NCBI GenBank assembly: GCA_964426415.1
Contig: CAYRQM010000052.1
Span: 1 to 9,540 of the forward strand
Direction: 5' to 3'
DNA from: UBA3792 sp964426415
GTDB lineage: Bacteria > Bacillota > Clostridia > Christensenellales > CAG-138
Length of the DNA: 9,540 bases
The position numbers and the translations under genes are program-made. Below, piece after piece: positions 1 through 5,774 of this stretch; within the stretch, counting starts at the first letter, position 1, and the number at the start of each line of letters is the position of its first letter. A model generated the notes under the pieces. That model was not told where the DNA came from. It saw only the letters and a program-made list of their open reading frames with translations, and searched no databases.

Positions 1-16
1 ATAATCCATCTTTTTC

Positions 17-45
17 TTGACCAAAGCCTTCCTTGGTGGTATAGT
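17..45 (+). promoter_or_regulatory. promoter of thiT (TTGACC-17-TATAGT, extended -10)
   Basis: A -35 box TTGACC (17-22) and a -10 box TATAGT (40-45) are separated by exactly 17 nt. A TG one base before the -10 (37-38) makes it an extended -10. The predicted start, near position 52, falls at the first paired bases of the TPP riboswitch, so the transcript would begin with the aptamer. Spacing, box quality and position all agree, which makes this the best promoter in the window. It has not been tested. Confidence 0.75.
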
Positions 46-52
46 AAGGGTC

Positions 53-126
53 ACGCAGGGGCGCTGCCGCATGGCAGCTGAGAAGCACCCTTTGAACCTG
101 TTGGGTTATGCCATCGTAGGAAGCGT
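53..126 (+). ncRNA. TPP riboswitch aptamer (THI element)
   Basis: The conserved THI-box signatures occur in order: GGGGCGC (58-64), the CTGAGA core (77-82), ACCC followed by GAACCTG (87-100), and ATGCCATCGTAGG (108-120). The P3 hairpin is GCTGCC/GGCAGC (63-68 with 73-78). P1 can form from ACGC (53-56) with GCGT (123-126). This class binds thiamine pyrophosphate and, in Firmicutes, usually turns genes off when TPP is plentiful. The downstream gene is a thiamine transporter, which fits. The match is to well-known family consensus read by eye, not to a covariance model score. Confidence 0.93.
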
Positions 127-140
127 CCATCCGCCTTTTC

Positions 141-171
141 GATTCTGCCCACGGGTAGGATCTTTTATTTT
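141..171 (+). terminator. riboswitch-controlled intrinsic terminator upstream of thiT
   Basis: GATTCTGCC (141-149) pairs with GGTAGGATC (154-162), a 9-bp stem with two G-U pairs and a 4-nt loop, followed directly by TTTTATTTT (163-171). It ends just before the ribosome binding site, so it would stop transcription before thiT. The aptamer segment GTAGGA (116-121) is duplicated in the terminator's right arm (155-160) and can pair with the same left-arm bases (143-148), giving a ready antiterminator. Ligand-bound aptamer would sequester 116-121 and let the terminator form. The off-switch logic is inferred from these pairings. Confidence 0.82.
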
Positions 172-182
172 AGGAGGATTGT

Positions 183-854
183 ATGAAATTTGTTCTTTTC
201 GAGAAGCTGGCAGAGGTGCAATGGTATGAATGGATGCTGTTCGGCGTCGCGGCGGCGGCGCTGATCGGGCTGTTTGTGTATCTGCTTTGCACGCGCAACA
301 GACCCAAAAAACGGGTCAACGTCCGTGCGCTCACCTACGGTGCGGTGTGCATCTGCCTGTCGTTTGTCCTGTCCTACATCAAGCTGTTTTCGATGCCGAC
401 GGGCGGCTCCGTCACGCTGGCGTCCATGCTGCCCATCATGGTGTACAGCTATCTATATGGCTGGAAGCGCGGCATCTTGGCAGGCTTTGCCTACGGGCTG
501 CTGCAGTTTGCGCAAAAGCCCGAAATCTTCCATTGGGCACAGGTGCTCATCGATTATCCGCTGGCGTTCACCTGCATCGGGCTTGCCGGCACGGTGAAAT
601 GGCTGCCCTTGGGCTGCGTCATCGCAGGCTTTGCGCGGTTTGTCATGCACACGCTGTCGGGCTTTTTCTTCTTTTCCGACGTGCTGGACGGCAGCGCGCT
701 GTGGGCGTCCGCGCTGTACAACGGCGGCTATATGCTGGCGGATACCCTAATCTGCTTTGTGCTGTCGTTTCCCGTGCTGGCGGTGCTGCGCCGCAATCAC
801 ATCGACCGCAGCGACCGCAGCGACCCGCCCGCCGACGAGGCGCAAGCGGCGTAA
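183..854 (+). CDS. thiT: ECF thiamine transporter S component ThiT
   Basis: This is a 223-aa, very hydrophobic protein with about six membrane segments. It is predicted to be the substrate-binding S component of a group II energy-coupling-factor transporter importing thiamine, working with EcfA/EcfA'/EcfT encoded elsewhere. Family-like stretches include the GFAYGLLQF segment, DYPLAF after it, and RFVMHTLSG with an aromatic run near residues 155-165, where ThiT/YuaJ proteins place thiamine-binding residues. The N-terminus carries one more hydrophobic segment (about residues 17-35) than a minimal ThiT core, and the C-terminus ends in a short charged tail. ATG 183 is chosen because TAGGAGG (172-178) lies just before it and the TPP riboswitch sits directly upstream, which independently supports thiamine as the substrate. 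The gene is monocistronic, followed by a hairpin at 878-900. Assignment to the family is firm; the exact binding residues are not verified. Confidence 0.9.
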   Translation: MKFVLFEKLAEVQWYEWMLFGVAAAALIGLFVYLLCTRNRPKKRVNVRALTYGAVCICLSFVLSYIKLFSMPTGGSVTLASMLPIMVYSYLYGWKRGILAGFAYGLLQFAQKPEIFHWAQVLIDYPLAFTCIGLAGTVKWLPLGCVIAGFARFVMHTLSGFFFFSDVLDGSALWASALYNGGYMLADTLICFVLSFPVLAVLRRNHIDRSDRSDPPADEAQAA

Positions 855-877
855 GGACAATCGAACAAATCAAAAAG

Positions 878-905
878 ACGGGCGCAGCGCATGCGCCCGT
901 TTGCG
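878..905 (+). terminator. intrinsic terminator downstream of thiT
   Basis: ACGGGCGCA (878-886) and TGCGCCCGT (892-900) form a perfect 9-bp stem around a 5-nt loop, starting 23 nt after the thiT stop. The T-run after it is short (TTTGCGTT). A run of A's before the stem (872-876) would give a T-run on the other strand, so it may also work in reverse. Strong stem, weak tail. Confidence 0.6.
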
Positions 906-1019
906 TTCCGACGCGCCGCGGGGCAAGCAGCGCCTGCCTTTTGCGGCGTTCCCGAAGATTCGACGTTCCTGCGGGCACAAAATTCACAAGCCGTTTACGC
1001 TTTGGTTGCATCCCGTTTT

Positions 1020-1042
1020 TATAATGATGGTACAGTACCATC
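1020..1042 (+). promoter_or_regulatory. -10 box and 17-nt palindromic operator candidate
   Basis: A consensus TATAAT lies at 1020-1025. Immediately after it, GATGGTAC (1026-1033) and GTACCATC (1035-1042) form a perfect 8-bp inverted repeat about a single central A (1034). The predicted transcription start falls inside the palindrome, the usual place for a repressor operator. No good -35 exists at 16-18 nt; the nearest resemblance, TTTACG (994-999), is 20 nt away, so the promoter may be weak or depend on an activator. The palindrome ends just before the ribosome binding site GGAGGTG (1043-1049), so in RNA it could also form a small hairpin. I do not recognise the regulator. Confidence 0.55.
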
Positions 1043-1053
1043 GGAGGTGCATC

Positions 1054-1746
1054 ATGAAAAAGACCTTTGCCATTCTGCTCTGTTTGGCGCTCTGCTGCGG
1101 CGCGATTGCCTGCGGCACCCAATATCCAAGCGACGAAAGCGCTGACCCGATTCGCATCATCGGCAGCGTTTCTACCGATATGCCCACCGACGGAGCCTCC
1201 GTCCAATCCTCTGCCGTTCCCGCCGAATCGCCCGTTTCCACGGACGTGCCGACGGATTCGCCCGCGCCCACCGACACGCCCACCGACGTGCCCACCGATA
1301 CGCCCACGCCTTCCGCCACACCTGCGCCCACCGCGACGCCCGCGCCCGACTTGGGCAAGGCGGAGCAGTTCGTTGCCGTGGCGAAGTCCATGCTGGGACA
1401 GCCCTATGTGCGCGGCGGCGTTTCCATCGAGGACGACGGCGGGTTCGATCCGGGCGGATTCATCTACTATTGTCTGCGCGCCGTCGGCGAGAATGTGCGG
1501 CACAAGTCCAGCCGCGGGTACGCCGAAATGGAGGAATGGCACAAGGTTTCCTCCATCGACGACTTGGAAGTGGGCGATCTGTGCTTCTTTATGACGGGCG
1601 ACAACGACAGCGTCAATTGCGCCTGCATCTACATCGGCAACGGGCAAATGATTTACCCGTCCAGCGGCGAAGGCGAAGTCATCACCACCAAATTATCCAA
1701 TGCATATTGGACGGACGCGTTCGTGTTTGCGCGCCGCGTCTTTTAA
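1054..1746 (+). CDS. lipoprotein with degenerate NlpC/P60-like domain
   Basis: This is a 230-aa predicted lipoprotein. Residues 1-20 are a signal peptide ending in the lipobox AIAC, with Cys20 as the lipid anchor. Residues about 45-105 are a Pro/Thr/Ser/Asp-rich linker built from PTD- and PTP-type repeats, typical of proteins spanning the Gram-positive wall. Residues 108-230 resemble the NlpC/P60 cysteine peptidase fold: AKSMLGQPYVRGG, a turn, GFDPGGFIYYCL, VGDLCFF, IYIGNGQMIY and a C-terminal W...FVFARRV. In active members the nucleophile is the Cys of DCSGF; here that position is Pro133 (DPGGF). The His before GIYIG is replaced by a non-His residue (about Asn188/Cys189). I infer a non-catalytic wall- or ligand-binding domain. 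Cys140, seven residues later, cannot simply replace the nucleophile. ATG 1054 is preceded by GGAGGTG (1043-1049). It is the first gene of a three-gene operon. Confidence 0.72.
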   Translation: MKKTFAILLCLALCCGAIACGTQYPSDESADPIRIIGSVSTDMPTDGASVQSSAVPAESPVSTDVPTDSPAPTDTPTDVPTDTPTPSATPAPTATPAPDLGKAEQFVAVAKSMLGQPYVRGGVSIEDDGGFDPGGFIYYCLRAVGENVRHKSSRGYAEMEEWHKVSSIDDLEVGDLCFFMTGDNDSVNCACIYIGNGQMIYPSSGEGEVITTKLSNAYWTDAFVFARRVF

Positions 1747-1758
1747 GAGGAGGCAAGG

Positions 1759-2394
1759 ATGCGAGAGAAAATCGACAGCGCCACATGGAAGCGCCGTGCG
1801 CACTGCGCGTTGTTCGGGCGGCTGGACGTTCCCTTTTACAGCGTCACGTTTCGGTTGGATGTCACCAATCTCTATGCGTGGTGCAAGCGGGAAGGGCTGC
1901 CGTTCTATCATTCCCTCATTTGGGTGACGATGCGCGCCGTCAACCGCACGGACGCATACCTGTACGAGCTCGAAGGCGACGACGTGTATCGATTGGCGTA
2001 TCGCTCGCCATCCTATACCTATGTGTACGACGGCGACCTGTTTGGCATCTGCAACGTTCCGTGGGACGCCGACGAATCCGCCGGCGCGTTTTGCGCCCGC
2101 TGCAAGCATGCCGAAGCGACCAACACCGCGCCGCTGCCCGACGCCGAGACAGACGCCGAGGGGCACGACGTATACATTTCCTGCCTGCCGTGGTTCGACT
2201 ACACCCACGTCGCGCAGGAGTTTTCATTGGATCGGGACGATTCGACGCCGCGCATCCTTTGGGGCAAGTTTGTGGACGAGAACGGACGCAAGACGCTTGC
2301 CTACACGGTGCAGGTCAACCATCGTCTGCTCGACGGCGTCCACCTCAATCAACTGCTCACCGCCTTAAACCAAGAAATTTCCCAACTGAGGTAA
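1759..2394 (+). CDS. chloramphenicol acetyltransferase-like protein
   Basis: This is a 211-aa protein matching the CatA family over its whole length, close to the usual 210-220 aa. The N-terminus has IDSATWKRRAHCALF, resembling the family's W-x-R segment, then DVTNLYAWCK. SCLPWFDYT (about residues 139-147) matches the conserved S-x-x-PW-x-x-[FY]T substrate-site segment, and DSTPRILWGK follows. The catalytic HxxxD is present as His188-RLL-Asp192. The residue before the catalytic His, normally His in HHxxxDG, is Asn187. The enzyme would transfer an acetyl or acyl group from CoA to a hydroxyl. Many genomic CAT-like proteins do not acetylate chloramphenicol, and its place between two envelope proteins argues for another acceptor, so resistance should not be assumed. 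ATG 1759 follows AGGAGG with a 12-nt gap after the previous stop, indicating translational coupling in one operon. Confidence 0.82.
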   Translation: MREKIDSATWKRRAHCALFGRLDVPFYSVTFRLDVTNLYAWCKREGLPFYHSLIWVTMRAVNRTDAYLYELEGDDVYRLAYRSPSYTYVYDGDLFGICNVPWDADESAGAFCARCKHAEATNTAPLPDAETDAEGHDVYISCLPWFDYTHVAQEFSLDRDDSTPRILWGKFVDENGRKTLAYTVQVNHRLLDGVHLNQLLTALNQEISQLR

Positions 2395-2398
2395 CGAT

Positions 2399-3136
2399 AT
2401 GGAACAGCAAAAACCGAAGAAAAAACTGCGTTGGCTCGTCACGCTTTTGTGCATCCTTGCGGCAATCGCACTGCTGTGCGGCACCGTGGCGCTGACGATT
2501 TCGATGCGCCGCAGCTGCAAGGCCGCCAATGCGCCCGCCGCGAAGGCGACCGCGTCGCCCTCTCCCGAACCGACGGCGATCCCCGACCGCGCCTACGAAA
2601 CGGGCGTGGATGCGCCCGCGTTCGCGCCCGATCTCACCAAGCTTGGCATGTCCGAGCTGGAGATTGACGAATACGGCGCCGAATACTTGGCGCAGGAATA
2701 CTGGCTGGACATTACGCCCGACGGCGCGGAGGGCTTTACCGTCATTCGCCATGTGGGCACGGGCTATTCGTATGTGGTGCAGGACGACGCGTATTATCTC
2801 CTGGGCGAAGGCGTGGACGGCAAGGGCGCGCTGGACGTCCTGCTGTGCGATTTGGACTATAATGGTACGCCTGACCTGCTGTACACCTACAACTTCGGAT
2901 CCAATGAGGACGTTTGCTCCAAGGTGGGTTGGTTCGATTTGGACACCCACGCCTCCGTCTTGAGCGCGTTCGCGCTGCCCAACGGGTATCTGGGCTTGGC
3001 AAAGGAGCAAGGCGTTTACCTTTTGTACCGCGCCACCCGCACCACCGACGGCAACAACGGCTTTGCGCTGCATTTTGAAACGCCCATCGGCGAGTTGATG
3101 GAGTCCGGCGGCGATTTGTTCCTGAATCTGTACTGA
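2399..3136 (+). CDS. membrane-anchored extracytoplasmic protein, unknown function
   Basis: This is a 245-aa protein that I do not recognise as a named family. Residues 1-11 are basic (MEQQKPKKKLR), residues 12-33 form one hydrophobic membrane segment, and a Pro/Ala/Ser-rich stretch (about 43-62) links it to an outside domain, so it is probably an N-in, C-out anchored protein. The domain contains DLDYNGTPDLLY (from Asp151), which matches the D-x-D-x-[ND]-G-x-x-D calcium-loop pattern of FG-GAP/VCBS-like repeats and EF-hand loops. Only one clear copy is seen, so a full propeller is not supported. The segment YSYVVQDDAYYLLGEG and the following beta-rich text resemble secreted beta-sheet domains. 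The start lies 4 nt after the CAT-like stop, with its ribosome site (TGAGG) inside that gene, so it is cotranslated. No terminator is obvious after 3136. Confidence 0.7.
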   Translation: MEQQKPKKKLRWLVTLLCILAAIALLCGTVALTISMRRSCKAANAPAAKATASPSPEPTAIPDRAYETGVDAPAFAPDLTKLGMSELEIDEYGAEYLAQEYWLDITPDGAEGFTVIRHVGTGYSYVVQDDAYYLLGEGVDGKGALDVLLCDLDYNGTPDLLYTYNFGSNEDVCSKVGWFDLDTHASVLSAFALPNGYLGLAKEQGVYLLYRATRTTDGNNGFALHFETPIGELMESGGDLFLNLY

Positions 3137-3157
3137 TTCCGACGACGAGCCCCCCTC

Positions 3158-3186
3158 TTGCAAAACGCGCCGCGAAGTTGTATCAT
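3158..3186 (+). promoter_or_regulatory. promoter of the threonine-synthase-like gene
   Basis: TTGCAA (3158-3163) and TATCAT (3181-3186) are separated by exactly 17 nt and lie between the stop of the preceding operon and the start at 3220. The transcript would start near 3193, giving a leader of about 27 nt that contains the AAAGGAG ribosome site. This makes the PLP-enzyme gene its own transcription unit, although read-through from the upstream operon is possible because no terminator separates them. Confidence 0.6.
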
Positions 3187-3219
3187 GAAGGCAACAAAGC
3201 AAAAGGAGTTCTTGCATTC

Positions 3220-4455
3220 ATGAAACGCATCCTCGGTTACCGCTGCACCATTTGCGGCAAGGAATACCCGTATGGCCCCGAATTGATGACCTGCCCGTCC
3301 TGCGGCGAGAAGGGCATTTTGGACATCGTGTTCGACTACAAAGAGGTCAAGAAAACGCTGAATTTCGAGTCGCTGCAAGCCGATCGTGACAACAGCATGT
3401 GGCGGTATCGCGCCTTGATGCCGCTGAAGGGCGAAGGGCTTTCCAAATTCTTGCGCATCGGCTGGACGCCGCTGTACGAGTCGCTGCGGCTGGGCGATCA
3501 GCTTGGCGTGCGCAAGCTCTACATCAAGGACGACGGCATCAATCCCACCGCATCCTTAAAGGATCGTGCGTCGGGCGTCGCCGTCGCCAAGGCGTTGGAG
3601 CTGGGCTACGACACCATCTGCTGTTCCTCTACGGGCAACGCCGCCTCCTCCTGCGCGGGCAACGCGGCGCGCATGGGGCTCAAGACGGTCATTTTCGTCC
3701 CCGAACGCGCCCCCAAGGGCAAGGTGGCGCAGCTTCTGATTTTCGGCGCCAACGTCATTTCCGTCAAGGGCGATTATCGCCAAACCTTTGAGCTGTCCAA
3801 GGCAGCCATCGACAAGTGGGGCTTCTACAACCGCAACGCGGGCATCAACCCCATCCTGACTGAGGGCAAAAAGACCGTGGCGCTGGAGATTGCCGAGCAG
3901 CTGCATTTCCAACCGACGGACTGGGTCGCCGTCTCCGTGGGCGACGGCTGCACCATCGGCGGCGTGTACAACGGCTTCCACGACCTGTTCGAGCTGGGCA
4001 TGATCGACCGCATCCCCAAAATATTGGGTGTGCAGTCGCTGGGCTGCTGCCCCTTTGTGGACGCGGCGAACAACCACCGCGACCTTGTGCCCACTCCCGA
4101 AAACACGATTGCCGACTCCATCGCCGTGGGCGTGCCGCGCAATCCGCGCAAGGCACTGCGCGCCGTCCAAAACAGCGGCGGTCGCTGGATTGCCGTTTCC
4201 GATGACGAAATCTTGGCTGCCATGCGGCTGCTGGGCCGCACCGAAGGCGTATTCGGCGAGCCTGCGGGCGTTACCGCCACCGCCGGCGTCAAGCGCGCCT
4301 GCGAAGAGGGCATCATCAAGCCCGACGAAACCGTCACCGTCATCTCGACCGGGAGCGGCTTGAAGGACGTCGCCAACGCGCTGAAAGCCGCCGGCGAACC
4401 GTTCCTGTGCGAACCCGATCTGCGCGTGCTGGAGGCAAGCGGCCGCATCCGCTGA
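3220..4455 (+). CDS. thrC: threonine synthase-like PLP-dependent enzyme
   Basis: This is a 411-aa fold-type II PLP enzyme. Residues 9-28 form a zinc-ribbon-like CxxC...CxxC (Cys9, 12, 25, 28), as in many ThrC proteins of bacteria and archaea. NPTASLKDRAS carries the Schiff-base lysine Lys114. SSTGNAASS is the substrate/phosphate-side Asn loop, VGDGCTIGGVYNG the glycine-rich PLP-phosphate loop, and STGSGLKD the C-terminal motif. Threonine synthase converts O-phosphohomoserine to threonine. Relatives include cysteate synthase and enzymes using O-phosphoserine, which this sequence alone cannot exclude, and the next genes make O-phosphoserine. An in-frame upstream ATG (3178) exists, but ATG 3220 is preferred: AAAGGAG (3202-3208) precedes it, the promoter -10 overlaps the longer start, and homologous proteins begin near the zinc ribbon. 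Monocistronic with its own terminator. Confidence 0.82.
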   Translation: MKRILGYRCTICGKEYPYGPELMTCPSCGEKGILDIVFDYKEVKKTLNFESLQADRDNSMWRYRALMPLKGEGLSKFLRIGWTPLYESLRLGDQLGVRKLYIKDDGINPTASLKDRASGVAVAKALELGYDTICCSSTGNAASSCAGNAARMGLKTVIFVPERAPKGKVAQLLIFGANVISVKGDYRQTFELSKAAIDKWGFYNRNAGINPILTEGKKTVALEIAEQLHFQPTDWVAVSVGDGCTIGGVYNGFHDLFELGMIDRIPKILGVQSLGCCPFVDAANNHRDLVPTPENTIADSIAVGVPRNPRKALRAVQNSGGRWIAVSDDEILAAMRLLGRTEGVFGEPAGVTATAGVKRACEEGIIKPDETVTVISTGSGLKDVANALKAAGEPFLCEPDLRVLEASGRIR

Positions 4456-4478
4456 CCCTTCGCTGCACCAACCTGTAC

Positions 4479-4509
4479 GGAGCCGTTTCAAGCGGCTCCT
4501 CTTTTTTTC
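4479..4509 (+). terminator. intrinsic terminator after thrC-like gene
   Basis: GGAGCCG (4479-4485) pairs with CGGCTCC (4493-4499) around a 7-nt loop, followed by TCTTTTTTT (4500-4508). It starts 24 nt after the stop codon. Classical form, so the thrC-like gene and serC are separate transcripts. Confidence 0.85.
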
Positions 4510-4583
4510 ACAAAGAATCCTAAATTTTTTTGTGTCGCCAAAAAATATATTTATTTTTGAGGCAAAAATCGGCGTGGGAATGG

Positions 4584-4611
4584 TTGCTTTTCAGCATGGA
4601 TGTGTTAAAAT
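4584..4611 (+). promoter_or_regulatory. promoter of serC-serA
   Basis: TTGCTT (4584-4589) and TAAAAT (4606-4611) are spaced by 16 nt, with TG at 4603-4604 giving an extended -10. An AT-rich tract (about 4520-4560, with A and T runs) lies upstream and could act as an UP-like element. The leader to the ATG is about 58 nt and contains a small stem-loop, GACAGGGC/GCCTTGTC (4624-4644). I see no T-box or known amino-acid riboswitch in it. Confidence 0.58.
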
Positions 4612-4675
4612 GGGCATTGCAGAGACAGGGCGATTTGCCTTGTCCAAAATCAAAAAACAGCAAAGGAGCAATCAT

Positions 4676-5764
4676 ATGAAGTACGGTCGTGTATACAATT
4701 TCTCCGCAGGCCCCGCGACAATGCCCGTCGAGGTATTGGAAGAAGTGGCGGCAGAGGTTCTGAACTACAAGGGGAGCGGGATGAGCGTCATGGAAATGTC
4801 GCACCGCAGCAAGGTTTACCAGCAGATCATTGACGAGGCGGAGGCAGACCTGCGCACGCTGATGCAGATTCCCGACAACTACAAGGTGCTGTTCATTCAG
4901 GGCGGCGCGACGCTGCAGTTCTCGGCGATTCCGCTGAACCTCATGAAAAACGGCGTTGCGGACTACATCGTGACGGGCGCGTGGTCGAAGAAGGCCGCGT
5001 CGGAAGCCAAGAAGTATGGCAAGATCAACGTGATTGCCACCAGCGAAGACCGCAATTACAGCTACATCCCCGATTGTTCCGATCTGCCCATCGATGAAGA
5101 CGCCGATTACGTTTACATCTGCGAGAACGAAACCATCCACGGCACCACCTATCCGAAGCTGCCCAACACCAAGGGCAAGATTCTGGTGTCCGACCAGTCC
5201 TCCATGTTCCTGTCCAAGCCCTGCAACGTGTCGGATTACGGCATGATTTACGGTGGCGTACAAAAGAACATCGGCCCCGCGGGCTTGGCAATCGTCATCA
5301 TCCGCGAAGATTTGATCCGCGAAGACATCGACCCCAAGACGCCGATCTATCTGCGCTACGACACCCATGCCAACAACGGCTCCATGTACAACACCCCCAA
5401 CTGCTGGGCGATTTACGTTTGCGGCAAGGTCTTCAAGTACCTGCTTAAAAACGGCGGTTTGGAGAACATGGCGAAGGTCAACGAAGCCAAGGCGAAGGTC
5501 ATGTACGACTTCTTGGACAGCTCCAAGCTGTTCACGGGCACCGTAGACAAGAAAGACCGTTCGCTGATGAACATTCCGTTCGTTACGGGCGACAGGGACA
5601 AGGACGCAGCGGTGGTTGCCGCCACCAAGGCAGCGGGCTTTGACAATCTGAAGGGCCACAAGAGCGTCGGCGGTCTGCGCGCTTCCATCTACAACGCCAT
5701 GCCCATCGAGGGCGTACAGGCGCTGGTCGATTTCCTCACAAAATACGAAGCAGAAAATGCATAA
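4676..5764 (+). CDS. serC: phosphoserine aminotransferase SerC
   Basis: This is a 362-aa class V aminotransferase, close to the usual 360 aa. It transfers an amino group from glutamate to 3-phosphohydroxypyruvate, giving O-phosphoserine, the second step of serine synthesis in the cytosol. The N-terminus YNFSAGPATMPVEVLE is diagnostic for SerC. GMSVMEMSHRS, FIQGGATLQF and NETIHGTTYP follow, then SDQSSMFLS and YGGVQKNIGPAG, whose Lys197 is the PLP Schiff-base lysine (compare Lys198 of E. coli SerC). GGLRASIYNAMP near the C-terminus binds the substrate phosphate in the family. ATG 4676 follows AAGGAG (4663-4668); the open frame extends upstream but lacks a better start and would run through the promoter. 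Its stop is 10 nt before serA, whose ribosome site overlaps the stop, so the two are coupled. No serB is present in this window. Confidence 0.95.
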   Translation: MKYGRVYNFSAGPATMPVEVLEEVAAEVLNYKGSGMSVMEMSHRSKVYQQIIDEAEADLRTLMQIPDNYKVLFIQGGATLQFSAIPLNLMKNGVADYIVTGAWSKKAASEAKKYGKINVIATSEDRNYSYIPDCSDLPIDEDADYVYICENETIHGTTYPKLPNTKGKILVSDQSSMFLSKPCNVSDYGMIYGGVQKNIGPAGLAIVIIREDLIREDIDPKTPIYLRYDTHANNGSMYNTPNCWAIYVCGKVFKYLLKNGGLENMAKVNEAKAKVMYDFLDSSKLFTGTVDKKDRSLMNIPFVTGDRDKDAAVVAATKAAGFDNLKGHKSVGGLRASIYNAMPIEGVQALVDFLTKYEAENA

Positions 5765-5774
5765 GGAGAGCAAC

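Noticed and set aside
230..1024. 264-aa + strand open frame overlapping thiT
   Set aside because: Out-of-frame shadow of thiT that reads through its terminator; Arg/His/Ala-rich.
643..1647. 334-aa open frame on the minus strand opposite the lipoprotein gene
   Set aside because: It is Arg/Gly-rich, spans thiT's 3' end, a terminator and a promoter, and lacks a ribosome site. The + strand gene has a signal peptide and domain signatures. GC-rich DNA gives such antisense frames.
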